DNA of 64,000 nucleotides from Lepidurus packardi (GCA_023053545.1 JAKZAN010000006.1:7637851-7701850), one strand, 5' to 3'; counted from the stretch's first letter, positions 27,449-41,510 are shown. Numbers and translations are program-made. Notes: generated by a model not told the origin, from the sequence alone.

Positions 27449-30400
27449 CTAGGTTGTAGGATTGTTATATCCTCTTTCGGTGTCAGATAGAAGCGGAGCG
27501 AGAGCTATTTTCGTAAATGCAAAATTCGTTTCCCTAGTGAGTGTTCGCATGTTGAACTGGGCTTCGGACTGGGTTTCTTTCAAACAGTACTTGATGGCAC
27601 GGTGGCAACATGGACATTCGATGATCTTTGATTTACTCGCCGACACTACTTTCTATATAAGTTTGTTCAAATAGAAAAGATAAGAAAAAATTCGAATTAA
27701 TTTTAGATTCCATACCTCTAAAAACGAGCCTTTGGCTTGCCGAATGGCATAGATTGCGGTAATAGGAATAGGCGCACAAATAATCCCCACTAATCCCCAT
27801 CCCATCGTTATGGCCCAAGAGGGGTAGTCGTATCTCGTCGGTCGTTGACGATAGTAAGGTGGCTCGCTGTTAAATAAGCTAAATCCCCAGATACACTAGC
27901 AAAGGAAAACGATTGGTTATTTCACAAATGATCCTAACGGTCAAACGATCATACCGATAATGCTACGGGGAGAAGAAAACTCCAACAAAATTTGAAGTAA
28001 AACGACACAGAATGATCTGTCATTTCGCGAATGTTTCGACCAATACGGTTGGCACCATAAATGACTCCCATCGTAAACGTTTCGACTATGACAATGAGCA
28101 ACAATGCAATAGTGGCGACATACGTATCTACCCACTGCAGCCAAAAAACTCCATTCTAAATACAGGGGCAAAGAGACGTAGAAGTTGAACAAAACAATAC
28201 GAGAATCAGTACTTTGGTGACGTAGGGTATCGCACCAATCAAGCTACATAAACAAACTATAAAGACAACCATTTCGTGCCATGAACGTCGACGAAGGAAC
28301 TTTGGCAGTATTTCGTTCAATGTAGAAATGACTACTTCAACGGTTGCCAGCTGTGGTAAAGGTTCAAATCTTATAAGAAAACGTGTCAGAATGATGTCTT
28401 TGTTGAGTTTTACCTGTGTGTCAATCCCCACACAAAAAATCATAATAAAAAACAAGGCTGCCCATAACTGTGGAAAGGGCATTACAGCTACAAGCTGCGG
28501 AAATACGATAAAAATCCAACCGGGACCGTCAGTGACTGCTACGGGCAATGGGAGGTTTTGCATCACGGCAATGTGCCCCAGTGTTGCAAAGCCAATGATA
28601 CCCGTCACCATGCTGACGGTTGCGGCTAATAGCGTTAAAATAATGGCATTTTTGACGATAGCCCCGTGAAATCGAGTGTAACTAGCAAAAGTGGTTAGGA
28701 AACCGTAGCCCACTCCTAGCGAGTTGAAGCTTTGAGTAGCCGCTTGCATCCATACCTAATATAACGAAAACGTCAAGTGAAATCTAAAGTAGAATTTGAT
28801 CCCTAATATTACTTTTGACGTAAGGAGTAAGCTCCAATCTGGGCGGAAAAAGTAACGCAAGCCGTCATCAGCTCCTTCCAAAGTCAACGCCCGAGCCAAG
28901 AAAGCTACCAATAGCATAAAGGGGAATGTTGCAGTAATGTAAATTGCTTTGCCACACCATCGGACACTCCGCCATAACGCAAGGTAAAGTATTACCCAAG
29001 CAACCGCCAGGCAGCCGAGTAATTCCCACTTGATCGGATCTAAAGAATTGGTGTTACCGGACCAATCTAAAAGACGTAGGCTGGAAACCCGTAATAAAAT
29101 TTAGCTAAATACTCTGGTTTTATTTTTGGGACTGTAAATACGCATACTCGAAAAACTGCTGGGTTGGCGTTACGTGCGACAAGTTGGCAAGTTCCACTTG
29201 ATTAAGGCTGAAATTTGCGAAGGAGAATCTTGTCTTATTCGTTTCCATTCCGTCTTCCAAGGCTTCGAGTCTAGTAACAGAGTAAGAAGTGTCGAGGTCT
29301 TGGCACATTTCCGTATTCCACGTATTATTGCAGCTAGTCCAGGGTAAAACTTGGCTGAAAGAGGAGCCCAAGAAGTAGAGGGCCCAGGTCATTGCAATGC
29401 TATAGTAGGATGATAAGATGAAGCACAACAATGCCATCGCATAGCCCAATCCTATAATAATACAGATAAAATGTCAACTATAGACACCATACCAGTTTAT
29501 TGCTCTCTAACCTCCAAGTAGTGGACACGCTTTGCGGAAAGCCTCCAACGGTCCACATCGCATGTACTGTCCTAATGCAAGCTCCAAAACGGCCAGGGGA
29601 AGGCCGGCAATCCAGACCATTATTGTATAAGGAATAAGGAATGCCCCTATACGTAAAAACGTACGACGGAAAAACCTTTCTTTCAGCAAAGCGGCTCATT
29701 TAGATTATATAGATACCTCCTCCGCTGCGATAAGCGATATAAGGAAACCTCCACAAGTTGCCCAAGCCAGTGGCGAGACCGATGCAGGCTAAAAGGAAAT
29801 CGAAACGGTTGGGCCACCGCCTCTCGTTATTGTAGTCTTCGTCTTCGGAGCTGGAATGTTCGGAAACGTCTGTAGTACTGCCATCAATCTTGCCCCTGTC
29901 CGAAAAAAGGGAAAAAGAGAACCCGTCGTAAATTACCTCACAAAGCGAGCTCGATAAACATGTCAAAATGGACAACATAAGCTTCTCTTGGTTTGCTTTG
30001 CTCATGTAACCAATCCAAGTTTTAAGCCTTTTTATCCCGATTAAAGCTATACCTAGCAGTGCAGACAAGAGCAGGCGTGTTCGGTAATTTGTTATAAAGG
30101 TGGGAATGGCCAACTCGTGTCTTCCCACGATGTAACGATGGGTTAAGAAGGCGCTATGAGGCATGAATTGACCTTAATAGGACAGTTTATCACATTCAAG
30201 TGTCGAGTTTCGTTCCGTAGTTGAGAAAATTATAACTGTCGAGGATGTTCCTAATATCGACATCCTGACATTTGGCGTTAGCAGACATTTTCTCGGCAAA
30301 TCAGTCTCTCGTGGTCTAAGGCGATGGCTCTGAGCTATTTATTTCTTTTTTCAAGCCTTGGGGTATATTCGAGGAAAGTCACAGTCAAAAGTCTAATCAC

Positions 30401-31463
30401 GTGACGATCGTGACTTGGCGCTCATTGTTGATGTGTTGTAGTTAGCTCTGAATATTTATCGGCTATGCCCTCACTTCTTAATGATTAAAAACCTGAATTC
30501 GCAGTCGCTATTTAGGCAGTGCAGTTATCTAAAACTAACATTTGAAAGGACAAACAGAACCAGTTGTCGTGCGCTACTTCTATGGGAATGTTTATTATGA
30601 ATTTTGTAAATTATCCAATCCAACCCAGTTTCCAAACCTGTATACTGTACGCTCTTACACCCTATACAAGTGCGAGAATGGTATTGTACTTGGTATGTCA
30701 GTCGTTGCTAAGTCTAAGCCTTACGTGAGGTGCATTGGAGAGAGAGCGGGGTCAGGATTCACGGACAAACCATCGCAACCCGTAGTATGGACGCTCCGCA
30801 AGCGAATTTTCTTCCCATCTGAAGATCCTAATCCAATAGAGGCTACCGAACGTACAGTAAGTTGGTGCAACGGGTCAGATTCGCCAGCATTCCATGGCTC
30901 ATAATCTCTGAAATGAATTTAATAAAAAAACAATTTATCGTCGAGACTCCGGACAAATTTCTTATCTTAAGAGTAGCGCTTTCACTGAAGTGCTATTTTT
31001 TTCTTAACAACTCCGGTGATAGGAGGAAAACTAAGTGATGCAAGTTTTACTTATTATCGCAAAGATTCGCACTGTTTTGGCCAATCGAGCTTGTAGGGTC
31101 TGCAGACACCGGAATTCTCAGCAAATTGACTTGTTGATTCACGCAAGAGTTGTCGTTATCAGGGGAATCAATCAGTGGAATGGATAATGTTTGACCTAGG
31201 CTTAGTCCTGGTTGACATTCGCAATCCGGCATGCAGTCACTACTAATTGTGTCGACGTGTGGTTGCGATTCCAAGAAACCGGAAACCTGTAGGATTTCAT
31301 TTTCGGAAACGACGTCATATAATTGTGGGCGATGCGATTTGTCCCTGTAGCCATCAACAGGTGGAAGATAATCCTTTTTCGGGCATCCATGAGTCTCGTC
31401 CACCGCACTTACGACAAAGCGAATAGATGGTTTGCTTTTATGCACTAAAACAGTTTCTGCCAT
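27449..31463 (-). CDS. SLC6 family Na+/Cl- coupled transporter, amino-acid type
   Basis: A 12-helix plasma-membrane symporter of the neurotransmitter/amino-acid family. Exons (minus): 31463-31051, 29895-29717, 29646-29512, 29451-29148, 29080-28813, 28755-28414, 28350-28213, 28155-27955, 27895-27716 and 27652-27449, giving 787 residues in continuous phase. Helix 1 carries [10 protein letters not shown] with glycine (G181) where monoamine transporters have their substrate-binding aspartate, so amines are unlikely substrates. The large second extracellular loop has NNT, NKT, NFS and NLS glycosylation sequons. Other family motifs include [21 protein letters not shown] and GIDTQLATVE. The 138-residue cytosolic N-terminus, coded by a separate exon 1.2 kb upstream, recalls the long N-termini of GlyT2-like members. 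The exact substrate cannot be read from the sequence. Confidence 0.92.
30542..30904 (+). CDS. Unassigned ORF antisense in the first SLC6 intron
   Basis: 120 codons are open to a TAA at 30902-30904, with balanced composition and Cys/Trp/Tyr-rich sequence ([24 protein letters not shown]). The first in-frame ATG is well inside, and a stop lies just upstream of 30542, so a spliced start would be needed (an AG at 30547-30548 could be an acceptor). I recognise no family. It could be an exon of a nested gene, a pseudogene fragment or chance. Confidence 0.2.
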   Translation: MKGQTEPVVVRYFYGNVYYEFCKLSNPTQFPNLYTVRSYTLYKCENGIVLGMSVVAKSKPYVRCIGERAGSGFTDKPSQPVVWTLRKRIFFPSEDPNPIEATERTVSWCNGSDSPAFHGS

Positions 31464-32569
31464 ATTCGCTCTACACCTTTCGAATACAATGATAGCACAT
31501 TCTTAGTCTTTTCTAGAGGAAAAAGTGAGACGACACCCAACCGACTTGCTCCACTCAACAACACCAACTGTAGCTCTCTCTCTGTCTCACGCTCACTCAA
31601 GGGTATATCGCTGTTACGTCTTTAGCTGTAAATCCGCGAGCGGGCGAGCGTAAGGCCCTCCAAGTGAAAAACTTTCAGCTAGACTCCACGAGGAAATGTA
31701 AGCTAAGCCGCCGCTGAATGCGATGTAAAGGGACTGTGGTTTGTTTAGTTGCTTCGTGCCTCCTTATATTTTATCTCGATTACATCAAGATGCCTATCTC
31801 ATATTTCTCGGGCACAACCTTTCGCTTGTCAGACCAAATCTCTTTTTCCTTTTTCTCCACTTGAAATGAAGAAAAGGAAAGGCACAATTCGCCCCCTACC
31901 CCTACCGCTGGAAATTTGGAGATTCGAAAAGATTGTCTGACATAACTTTTTCTAAATTTGCAACACTTGAGATTCGAAGCGAGCCCTATCTTATTGTTCC
32001 AATTACTTCTCCAAGATCTTCTGGTAAAACAATTTTTAAAAAACGCTTTTGTCGTGCTCGGTGACTATTTCTACTACTCCAATGTCCACTATTGAAAGTG
32101 GTGTCCTTCCGACAGACCGTATTCCGCTATTTAAAACAAATTATAGTTTTTCAAGTAACAAAATCTTCAAGCTTGATATACTTTTTGGTTCAACAAACCA
32201 GTTATCCATTGTACTTTCACTCTGAATCCTTTTCACTCCTATGATGAAACACCAGAACAATTCTGGAATCAAGTTCAGGTCATGCCTTTTTATTGACTTA
32301 AACGTCAGTTGTATTTGTCCATGTGTTTATTTCCTTCTTTCGTACATACGCAGTCATACAGAAAATTTGCATAACACGTTCTAGTCAACAAGTTTCTTCG
32401 GCGAATCGAAAACCCGGGGGTATTTTGACGAAGAAGGAAGGAAAAATTTGTCGACGACAGGCTTCCTACAGGAAGCAGCGAACAATCTCAGTGGCAGTCG
32501 AAGTTTACCCACCAGCGATATTAGTTTTGTTTTGCGTTTTGTTCCAATACTTGTAAGAGCGTAATTTAA
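31464..32569. other. Divergent promoter region between SLC6 and ASL
   Basis: 1.1 kb separating the SLC6 (minus) and ASL (plus) starts. It has a short CT/GT-rich stretch near 31570-31600 and no coding sequence that I recognise. It should hold both promoters. Confidence 0.45.
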
Positions 32570-34518
<1,949 letters not shown>

Positions 34519-34768
34519 TTACCTTAATTTATTAAATTTTTATGTTCGATTTATTTCATTGCGTTATTTACCGAGTTAAAGTTTGTCTGGTGCTTATTGC
34601 TAATTATCTTCTCCCTTAGAAGTCTTTTAGAAGTATTTTCGTACTGTTATGTGAATTTGAGTTTCCGTATTTGTGATTTTCAACTCTGGCGCTTCTTGCT
34701 TATGAATTTCTCCACTAGGAGCGTTTCTTGTTTTTTGGTAACGACAACAAATACACGTTTTCCGCGAA

Positions 34769-35414
34769 ATGGAATCGAATAATAATTCTAATTCTACGGT
34801 TGATTTCCTGTCAAAACACTTTATTGGAAATGTATACCGATATAGAGAAAACGTCATAGTTCCGCGGACCGTAGGCCCTATACAAATCAAAACATTGGAG
34901 GAGAAGAGGGTGGAAGCGTTTTTTGAAAGCTGTGTATTTAAGTCATCCTTATCATGTGTTCTTGGTAACTTCATTCATATTTAAGTAAAACTAACTTTAA
35001 AGTGATTCGTCTTACAGGATATGGTTTGGGGGGAGCTATTGGGCTATTTTCTGCCAGTGTTAACCCTAATGTAACGGGTATTGATGCCAAGCAACAAACA
35101 GCCAGAGAGGTTTTCCGTGATCTCAAGGTGTCGACTTTAAGCTACGCAAAGAATTTTGCTGTTATTGGACTAATGTTTTCTGCTGTAGAATGCACAATCG
35201 AATCAGTAAATTCTACTACCTTACTAATAATTTTAGCACTGTCTAATTGTCTTTTCTTTAGTATCGAGGGAAAACGGATTGGAAAAATGGAACCTACGCT
35301 GGTGGCATAACTGGTGGTCTTCTTGGTTTAAGAGCTGGAGTAAAAGCTGGAGTATTTGGAGCAGCAGGATTTGCTCTCTTTTCCAGTATAATTGATTACT
35401 ATATGCGCCATTAG
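34769..35414 (+). CDS. TIMM22: TIMM22, carrier translocase channel of the inner mitochondrial membrane
   Basis: The Tim17/22/23-family channel that inserts metabolite carriers and other multi-pass proteins into the inner membrane. Exons are 34769-34964, 35018-35205 and 35262-35414, giving 178 residues against 194 in human. The family glycine-rich helices are clear: [21 protein letters not shown] and [15 protein letters not shown]. Conserved cysteines occur before the first helix (SLSCVLG) and in the ECTIES segment; in vertebrates a disulphide forms between equivalent positions. ASL ends 250 bp upstream on the same strand. Confidence 0.95.
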
Positions 35415-35443
35415 CTTGTCTCCTTGTCTAGCCAATTCTATGT

Positions 35444-35449
35444 AATAAA
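35444..35449 (+). terminator. Candidate poly(A) signal of TIMM22
   Basis: AATAAA 30 bp after the TIMM22 stop. Confidence 0.5.
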
Positions 35450-35787
35450 AAAGGTATAAATCGTAAATTCAGTGTCCAAGGTTTTAGTCAAATTTATAGT
35501 TAATTTTCTTCATCTTCAGCTGGATTAGTAATTGTTCGGTCCGGATCCCGACAATTTTCCCAAAATGTTCTTTTAGACTATTCTCCAAATTGCGATCTAG
35601 AGGCCATCTATAGACTAAATAAAGAACCTTGTACAGTTAACTCCTTTCGACAAAAAGATGTACTAGTTTGAGGCTCTTAATTTATAGACGCTTGGCACAG
35701 ATTGAAAATAAAAGCGCTAATTTGTTGTTTGTACCAATTTGGCATAACTGAACCTTCTGTTCTAGACGGGTTTCTTTATAAACGGGC

Positions 35788-38700
35788 ATGGCATCTGGCA
35801 TTCGCTATGACATGGACACTTCAGGAGGCATCATGGCTGTAAGCTGGATTTAACATTCGTTAATAAATTAACAGAAAACATCGTATCCAGTGACCTGATT
35901 TCATATCTGTTCTATAGCAAATACAAGCCTTGATTGCCCCGCCGTGTTTGGATGATACTCAGAGTAAAGAAAAACGCAGAGAAGGACTAGAACTGCATCC
36001 TTACTACAAAAGGCCAGGAAAAGGCCACAACAGAGATAGTTGCGATGCCTGCAAAGAGGGTGGGGGCCTCATTTGCTGCGATTCCTGTCCTGCCTCGTTC
36101 CATTTACAATGCCAGTATGTTATTTTATTTCTAAATTCAAGAAACGTTAATTTAACTATGATCTTGTTTGCTTTAGTGACCCTCCTCTCGAGGAAAAGGA
36201 CCTTCCGTTGGGTGAGTGGCTTTGTCACAGCTGCGTTCATAGGAAAAAAGAGTCCCAGACTTTAAATGATGAAGAAACGGGTACTTAAATCACGAAGACT
36301 TATCTTCAAATTTATGAATTAGAATTTCTAGGGGAGGTAGTTGAAATGCTCACCAAGAAAAGACGAAAAGGTTGGAGCAAAGTTAGCCGGAAACGTAGTA
36401 AAGCTGCCATGGTAGCGTCCAAGAAGCGAAAAACGGCACAAACTGCTTCCGAGCAGGATGGTGACGATACAACAGAAGACAAGGAAGAAAGAGATTCGGC
36501 TGCCAAGTCCGAACAATTGAGCAGTGATAGCAAACAAACTCTGGAACAACCGAGTAAATTCGGCATCTTGGAGCCTCTAGTAAAACATGCTGCAGGAGTT
36601 AACCCGTTGAAGTTTGACTTGCCTGCTGATATGCTAGAGCCTGTAATTGTGCCAGGTAAGCCCTGTTTAAAAAGAACTGTTTTATCAGTCTTTAACTCGG
36701 AATTCATTCAGGTTCAAGCAAACCGCTCGCGAAAAAAAATACCGTGGTTAAGAAAAAACCCTACGAAATAGACAACGGACTTGTTCCTTTGCCTGTGAGG
36801 ACTTGCTATGAATGTGCCAGGTCAGTTCGAATACTCTTTTTGTATGACATGTCATAGACATTTTATTTATTATAGGAGCTGTCGCCGTGGATCATTATTA
36901 GCGTGCGACTTCTGCCCATTACTGTATCACTTGGACTGTTTGGATCCTCCGTTGACGGCCTTACCAGCTGGACGGTGGCGATGCCCTAACCATCCAGAAA
37001 ATTTCATGGTAAATAAACGTTTTAAATTTTTGCACAAGTAAAAATAATGAATTTCTTTCCAGGAAGAATGCCTACTACCAAATGCGCGTTTGTCGGAGAG
37101 AATCAAGTTGTCTAATTTGTTGCCCAAGCATGTGGATCAGAATGGAGTGCAAATCAACTTTCTAAAAAAGATCCACAGGCTTAATCCTCCCTTCCGTTAC
37201 AAAGCAAAGTTGCCACCACGAAAACGAATCCAAGTAGATTACACTATTACAAACTAGGCTTCTTTTACCGTTACTTTTCAATCGTCAAGGTGCCCCCTTC
37301 AATTAAAGAGCAGTACAAGTTTCCGCCACTTTTGCCTCCACGATTGGTCTTACACGATTTTCCTAGTGGTGTTTTGGAAGAACAAAATGAGGTTTAATAA
37401 GCTAGAATTATTGTCTTTTTGTTTAATTAATGTATCCATTAGGTAATCATCAAGCTGCTTGGCTTTGCGGGTGCTGACATGCTGCAGACCAGTGAAAAGG
37501 TATCGAATCCCGCCGTGGAGAAAGAAAGCAAAGCCTCTGAATCTGGTACCCCAAAACTCGATGCTAAATCGGGCGATAACCTGATAATGGCTCGCAAAGG
37601 AGACAAAGAAGAAGCACAGCCTTTGACAGCAAAGGAAGAAACAAAAGAATCGCCATCTGCTAAAGATTCTAATCCCGAGGTCGTACCAGTAGCTGATAAC
37701 GGTACTACTGAAGTTGCAGTTCCATCAGAAAGCTGCTGTAGAGAAGCAACAGAAAAGGAAAGCGTTACTGCAACTGTAGCTCCAGAAACCCAAAAGGCAG
37801 AGGTCGAAACTATAAACCATGATAATTCGACAGCTAAAGACACAATCGAGGATGCCAGCACGTCTAAAGTTTTATCCGATTCTTCACCTAAAGAATCTGG
37901 AGTGATTTCTGAAGAATGCAAGAGCCACTTTTCCAATGTTCAAGACAAAGTTGCCACCTATTTGTCAAATGTCCGTGACCAGTGTAAAGAACTACCTGTT
38001 AATAATTATCTCAACCATCTTTCAGGTGACTTATCAAATATTCATATGCAACGTATTTTGATACCCAATTGTATTTAGATAACATGATTCAAAAGATGGA
38101 CAATTCCCTGATTGACATATTAGCATATCAACGGTTGCAACAACTGCTTTTACATCCTGAAGTCATGGATTTGTCTACCATTCCCCTACCTTTTGCCACT
38201 GGACTGGATTTCAAGAGTCAACAACAAGTCGGGTCTTCACTCATGTGTTCAGATACAGATTTACCAGCTAGGGCTGTACTGACGCCGCTAGCTGGTCCTC
38301 GGAAGCCTTTACCAATGGTGTACAAGAGTTTAACGATAGGCATAGGTGAATTTCTTAGTTGTATACTGTTTTTATTTGATTTTAAATGACTGTTTCCTAG
38401 GCAATGATTGCGATTTGTGTTTGCTCAAGTATGGGTTTTGCAATTTTGTATCCGAGCATCATGCAACCTTATTCTTTGACCAGGTATGAAAATAGCCCAT
38501 TACTCGCTACGCCCGATTGGATTAACGTGTTGTATGTTTTAGATGAGTGGAAACTTTGAGCTTCTGAATTATAGCGAGCATGGATCGGTTGTGGATGGTG
38601 TTATCTATGCTTGCGACACTTCCGATCGAACTCTTACAGCGCGTCATGTGGATACAAATAACATATCGGGGTTAGACGAACTACTCAAGTACGAAAGAGA

Positions 38701-39006
38701 AGACAAAAAGACTGTCCCTCTAGTTAACTTCAAAGATGGAAAGGTAATTGTGAACCTAAATTTGCATATAGTGGTTCAACTGAATTTGTTTAGCGTTGCG
38801 GTTGTCGAACAAGCGCAGCTGCTTTACTGGGAAGCGTTGGCGGCGGTTGGGAAGGAGCTGCTGTAGTGAAACATGGGACACATTTCCGTTTTGGGTGCAT
38901 GCAGTTTGTTTTCTCTGTTGCGAGACAGAAAAGAAGTGAAGTTACAGTGTCAGTGTGCTCTGAAGCCAGCGCAGACAGGGATAGTTCAACGGACAGTTTA
39001 GAATAG
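35788..39006 (+). CDS. PHF12: PHF12 (Pf1), PHD and FHA domain subunit of the Sin3 co-repressor
   Basis: A chromatin protein that links Sin3 and TLE/Groucho co-repressors. Exons: 35788-35838, 35918-36114, 36177-36280, 36332-36655, 36712-36820, 36876-37008, 37063-37233, 37290-37391, 37443-38025, 38079-38345, 38401-38483, 38543-38743 and 38794-39006, giving 845 residues against about 1000 in human. The N-terminus [12 protein letters not shown] matches vertebrate PHF12. PHD1 is [16 protein letters not shown] through WLCHSC; a basic region follows; PHD2 is [19 protein letters not shown] through RWRCPNH. The C-terminal FHA-like part includes [20 protein letters not shown] and [16 protein letters not shown], then [14 protein letters not shown] 195-codon exon between PHD2 and FHA is low-complexity and acidic, replacing the Ser/Pro-rich linker of vertebrates. 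Confidence 0.95.
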
Positions 39007-39667
39007 TACTAATTGTATTTTGTTAACAATACATGAGATTTTTTCCTTGTGTAAAAGGATCAGTTGTACGACTTTAAATTAGCTATAAATTAGCTAATTT
39101 GGAAAAAAAAACTCCAGTCAAGAACTGCAGCCAATCAGACGCAGGATAGTCGAGCTGAAGGCAAAATGGGAACGCAAGCTGCGAAATTAATTGATAAATT
39201 GGGGGTACGTGTTTTAGGTGGAATATGCATGGATTGGAAATTCCATTTTCTGTTCTACCGTTTCATTTTGTTTCACTTCATTGTTTCATTTTCACATTTT
39301 ACCATTTTAAAACCCAGGCATTTTCCATTTAATCGTTTCGCATTTGCGGACAGCGTTTCGCGTTTTACCCGTATCTGTGAAGAGTGTCCGAGAATCTTGA
39401 CACGTCATATGTTGACAATGGATTGTTCGACGGGGGATTTTACGAGTGTTTTGTTATTTTGATGGTAATTGGACGTTACATTATTGCGTATATTATTCAC
39501 TATTGTTTTGTCTGTATAGGTTTAAAGACCTCTCTTATTATTGGGTTGTCGCTACTGCAACTTGTGGGATTCATTGAGATCGTGGACTTGGTTGAATTCA
39601 GTATGTTAAATCTACTAAAATGAAAACAGATTCTTAACCTTAATTTATTTTTCTAGGTATTTAAAAA
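39007..39667. other. PHF12-Derlin spacer with a candidate leader exon
   Basis: It includes an ATG frame of 13 codons (39166-39204, MGTQAAKLIDKLG) ending exactly at a GTACGT donor, and an acceptor CTGTATAG at 39519-39520. No continuation I tried gives a recognisable protein. A second acceptor (TTTTTCTAG at 39656-39657) just before the Derlin ATG shows that Derlin has a spliced 5' UTR, so the first exon may simply be its leader. Confidence 0.3.
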
Positions 39668-40642
39668 ATGGCATACCAAACCCTTCGACAAGAGTATCTT
39701 TTGATGCCACCAGTGACAAGGGCATACACGACGGCATGTGTTTTAACTACATTGGCTGTCGTAAGTTTCCGCGAAAATCTTTCCGAGATACGGTTTTAAT
39801 CTATGTTTTTCTTCCTGTTGCAGCAACTTGATTTATTGACTGCGTTTCAACTCTATTTCAACCCATTGCTAATCACCAAACAGTACCAGCTATGGAGAGT
39901 CGTGACACCTTTCCTCTTCTTCGGGCCATTTGGCTTTAATTTCCTCTTCAATATGATCTTCACGTACAGATATTGTAAAATGCTTGAAGAAGGTTCGTTC
40001 AGAGGAAGAACTGCAGATTTTGTGTACATGATTCTCCTCGGGGGCATTTTCACCATGGTAGCTTCCGAAAGTTTCTTTAAAATTTACTACCTAACCGATT
40101 TGTCTTTTGATCTATTAAGGTGTGTGCATTGTTTGTGAATTTACTTTTCTTGGGTCACGCGTTGACAACTATGCTGGTTTACGTTTGGGCGAGGCGTAAT
40201 CCCCACGTGCGGATGAATTTCTTTGGCCTTTTACCTTTCCGGGTAAGATTCTCAAACTTCTTCAAAGATTCTCGTTTAGTTTCGTCATCTAATCGCATTG
40301 TGTCCGTAAGCAGGCTCCGTATTTGCCTTTCGTCTTGCTGGGTTTTTCCCTACTCTTTGGAAATAGCATAGCAGTGGACTTTATGGGCATAGCAATCGGA
40401 CATGTATATTACTTTTTGGAAGACGTGTTTCCCCAAACCCCCAGAGGTTACAAGATTCTTAAAACGCCACGAATACTGTAACGACACCTTATAATGAAGT
40501 CTTTTGAACTCGATTCCAAGCTAAATCTGGTTTTAGTCAGTTGCTGTTCGACGCACACCCGGAAGACCCCAACTATGTCCCTTTACCTGAAGAGCGCCCT
40601 GGAGGATTTGATTGGGACCAACAAGGCCCAGCAGTACAATGA
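39668..40642 (+). CDS. DERL2: Derlin-2/3, ER-associated degradation factor
   Basis: A rhomboid-fold pseudoprotease in the ER membrane that works with Hrd1 and p97/VCP to retrotranslocate misfolded proteins. Exons are 39668-39760, 39824-40057, 40120-40242, 40314-40477 and 40537-40642, giving 239 residues, the length of human Derlin-2. Visible family blocks are YTTACVLTT, the WR motif in [37 protein letters not shown], and [14 protein letters not shown] with the GxxxG-type helix [15 protein letters not shown]. The C-terminal [16 protein letters not shown] matches the Derlin-2 tail. No catalytic serine is expected or seen. Confidence 0.95.
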
Positions 40643-40756
40643 TACAATAGTCAAAAGATGCGAATACATTACATGTAAAACAGTCATAGGAATTCTTGAC
40701 GCAAGGCTTGAGTTAGAAAGCTAGGCATAGTTTATTTATTCTTTTAAAGTTTGACT

Positions 40757-41011
40757 TCACATGATTTTTCGCTCTTTTTTCTCCTCTTCTTCCAAGAGTG
40801 TTTGCAATTCTGCTCCTTTTCTGGCGTTAATTTGTTGGATAGCTTCCTCAATCTCTTTTCTGTGCATTTTGCTTTCTGGTGGGTAGAGTTCTCTTCGCAT
40901 TTTGATCATCCAGTCTTCGAAATATTCGGCTTGATTGAAGTGGTAGAATAAAACGACTGGAAACATAATGTAGAGCCCCATCTTGGCAACTTCCAACTGC
41001 CAGTTTCCCAT
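40757..41011 (-). CDS. PET100: PET100, cytochrome c oxidase assembly factor
   Basis: A small inner-membrane protein needed for complex IV assembly. A single coding exon of 84 residues. The N-terminal LEVAKMGLYIMFPVVLFYHF membrane helix followed by NQAEYFEDW and RRELYPPE matches human PET100 throughout; the charged coiled tail (LLEEEEKKERK) is longer than usual. The ATG at 41009-41011 is preceded by an AG acceptor (ATTATAG), implying a spliced leader. Two overlapping AATAAA signals (TTTATT at 40731-40740 on plus) lie about 20 bp past the stop. It is convergent with Derlin. Confidence 0.9.
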   Translation of the reverse strand: MGNWQLEVAKMGLYIMFPVVLFYHFNQAEYFEDWMIKMRRELYPPESKMHRKEIEEAIQQINARKGAELQTLLEEEEKKERKIM

Positions 41012-41073
41012 GTTTACGTTATCCTATAATATCGAACATATAAGGTCAATGAAAGGCTCTAAACCAATTTTAC

Positions 41074-41373
41074 CTTCAAATTGTTATGCAATGTTTTTTG
41101 TCTGAGGAAAAAACATGGCCCAGAGGAATAGTTTGAACTCTGCTCCCCAGATGACGCTTGAGATGCGATTCACCTTGTTTTTTTTCTGAGCACCAAATCG
41201 TAGTTAAAGGTGCCAAATCAAGAGCTTGGCTAGAATTGAAGTCCAAGGGTAAATAGTACATGTATAGTAATTTCTACAAATTGTAATTCATATCTAATTG
41301 ATAGTTTGCTGTTCTAGCATACAGTGAATCTGAATGTACGCATTATATTCTACTTCGTCAGTGTCTCCCATGT
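41074..41373 (-). other. Upstream exon(s) of the PET100 transcript containing short ORFs
   Basis: A donor-like GTAAAA follows 41074 and faces the acceptor 5' of the PET100 ATG, so this segment is probably the PET100 leader. It contains an ATG at 41371-41373 opening MGDTDEVEYNAYIQIHCM and a 61-codon frame ending KKHCITI at 41076. The two can be joined through a possible intron of about 94 bp into one 65-residue frame, but I recognise no family. It could be a dicistronic messenger or plain 5' UTR. Confidence 0.25.
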
Positions 41374-41510
41374 TTTATTTTTGATACCCTGACCTTCACC
41401 TTTCTCGATAGACTAGAGGATACCTCCAAATCAAGTGCATCTTATGTAACGCGCTTATTCTGCAAGACTGATATCAAAACTATATTTGGACGTGTTACTG
41501 ACTACACAGT

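Noticed and set aside
39384..39623. 79-codon hydrophobic frame upstream of Derlin
   Set aside because: Crosses a clear acceptor site and reflects T-rich intron sequence.
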